Source: Tetranychus cinnabarinus (lineage: Eukaryota > Arthropoda > Arachnida > Trombidiformes > Tetranychidae). From it: a stretch of 64,000 nucleotides of DNA. The translations under genes and the position numbers were made by a program. Below the pieces are notes generated by a model. That model was not told the DNA's origin and ran no database searches. It saw only the letters and a program-made list of their open reading frames with translations. Shown here piece after piece: positions 62,805 to 64,000 of this stretch. The stretch's first letter is position 1, and every line of letters begins with the position of its first letter. The stretch covers positions 7,192,001 to 7,256,000 of the forward strand of contig WHVY01000003.1 in assembly GCA_022266195.1 (NCBI GenBank), read 5' to 3'.

Positions 62805-63982
62805 TAAGACAACATAGTGGCAACATGGTTAGAAAAGGATTTTAATAGTTGAAAGATGCAACTTCAACTGTGGCCACTTCTAACTATCTTCAAACAAATC
62901 CGTCCAAACATCCGTCCATTCGTACTTGTTGGTTTGAGGCAAAAAATTTATTGAACATAAAGAAAGGTTTACAAGTTTACTTCCCTGGGTCTACATCACA
63001 ACTGTTGTTGTGTTAAGGTTAACTCTTATTTTTAAGAGAAGATTCAAATTTTGTTTTTCAACTGACATTTTCATTACAAAGACATTTGTAAGATAACCTT
63101 TAGGTTATTGGAGTAAAAAACTGGTTTAGTGAAAGGGTAAGTTAAGAAGAAAATATTGAGAGGAAAAATGAAGTAATTATGTTTGAGCTTTTTAAAGCTA
63201 AGATGGACATTTGTGAAGCATACTGCGAAGAATTGACAAAATAATAGTATTCTGAATATGATCACAGTTAGTGACAATTAGTAATATGAGTCGGATTTGA
63301 ATAACTCAAGATAATCATTAATTAATATGAGAACCAAGAAAATATCATGTTTGGGTTAAATTTAGAGGAATCATTAAGTTTAATTTAATGAAACTTATAA
63401 AATTCGAAAGAAACTGAAAAGGGCTTTCGAATGATGTACTGAGTTAATGATGAAAACATTAATTGTTGGTGAAATAAGATGATCCTTTGAAATATTCAAT
63501 ATTATTGAATAGACATGAGAGTTAAACTTTGTCGGTTTGTAGCTCAACACTGGATAAAGTTAAAGACATGCAAAATACATTAATTAAAAGTATTTTAGAT
63601 GCTCTTTCAAATGATTTGTTAATTGTCATTGTTGACTGTTGGATTCTATAAAAATAGTAGGGTCGTCAGGACGACTTTACCCATTATATTCCCTATGTAA
63701 ATGCATAGACTTTTGACGCCGGGCAAGTTAATGTTTTAAGAGATTGGTTGAAGCTACAGTTAACAATTATATATCATCAATTAGAGATCGAAGAGACAAA
63801 GCTAGTGATATATAAATCAATGTTAAAAATTATGTCGTTGATGAATAGATGATGACCCAAGTTTGTGTCCGAAAAAGTGAAAAAATTGAAAAATTTAAGT
63901 TTGCATGAAATTAATGATAAATATGCTTCTAAAAGTGAATCTGTTGTAGTCATGAGGTCTGCTTACAACCAACAGTACTTAC
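62805..63982. other. AT-rich flank to the right of the transposon
   Basis: No gene is supported. A short less AT-rich patch (GGGTCGTCAGGACGAC...GACGCCGGGCAAG, about 63660-63727) stands out but matches nothing I recognise. Confidence 0.5.
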
Positions 63983-64000
63983 CTCTCCAGCACAATTAGA
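63983..64000 (-). CDS. Possible edge of a minus-strand exon (partial)
   Basis: Read on the minus strand, the window end gives TCTAATTGTGCTGGAGAG|GTAAGTACT, a near-perfect splice donor. The 18 exonic bases have two open frames (SNCAGE or LIVLER) and are too short to identify. If real, a gene on the minus strand lies beyond the window, convergent with the Dscam-like gene. Confidence 0.25.

Noticed and set aside
1..64000. tRNA genes, CRISPR arrays, bacterial operons or integrated viral genes
   Set aside because: I looked for GGTTCGA-type T-arms, regular spacer arrays and viral polymerase or capsid motifs by eye and saw none.

Overview
The window reads as nuclear DNA from an AT-rich arthropod, most likely a chelicerate; a mite would fit, but the species cannot be named from sequence alone. 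The reasons are spliced genes with GT-AG introns, S/T-rich secreted leaders, Tc1/mariner and pogo-type transposons, and above all a membrane receptor whose exons match the shortened Dscam (sDscam) architecture known from chelicerates. There is no sign of bacterial organisation, and I saw no tRNA, rRNA or CRISPR.

Layout. 1-10.5 kb: non-coding AT-rich DNA with a 747-bp non-autonomous Tc1/mariner-like element (4310-5056) and simple repeats. 10.6-19.1 kb (+): a three-exon gene for a secreted protein of about 649 residues, made of a signal peptide, a Ser/Thr-rich linker and three TRAF-type MATH domains. Its first intron holds an internally deleted Tc1/mariner element (13321-14324) with readable terminal inverted repeats. 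22.2-60.3 kb (+): a Dscam-like receptor gene, reconstructed here as 12 exons: signal peptide, 41-residue linker, three Ig domains resembling Dscam Ig7-Ig8-Ig9, four FNIII domains resembling FN1-FN2-FN5-FN6, one membrane helix and a 152-residue cytoplasmic tail. The reading frame is continuous across every junction (2943 nt, 980 residues). One tiny intron uses a GC donor. The signal-peptide exon lies 22 kb upstream of the next exon, and that large intron holds dispersed and tandem repeats. 60.9-62.8 kb: a structurally complete pogo/Tigger-type DNA transposon with 34-bp inverted repeats and an intact 506-residue DDD transposase on the minus strand. At the right edge a strong splice donor on the minus strand hints at another gene continuing beyond the window.

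How the parts relate. The two spliced genes lie head to tail on the same strand, and both products are extracellular-facing. The MATH protein is secreted and rich in N-glycosylation sequons; the Dscam-like protein is a type I membrane receptor. Exon 1 of the MATH gene and the 5' exons of the Dscam-like gene share phase-1 boundaries, so read-through splicing would stay in frame, but nothing here shows that it happens. A dispersed repeat family carries paired AGGTCA half-sites, and four TAGATGGC motifs (CTCF-like) are scattered over the locus. Both are testable regulatory leads and not established functions.
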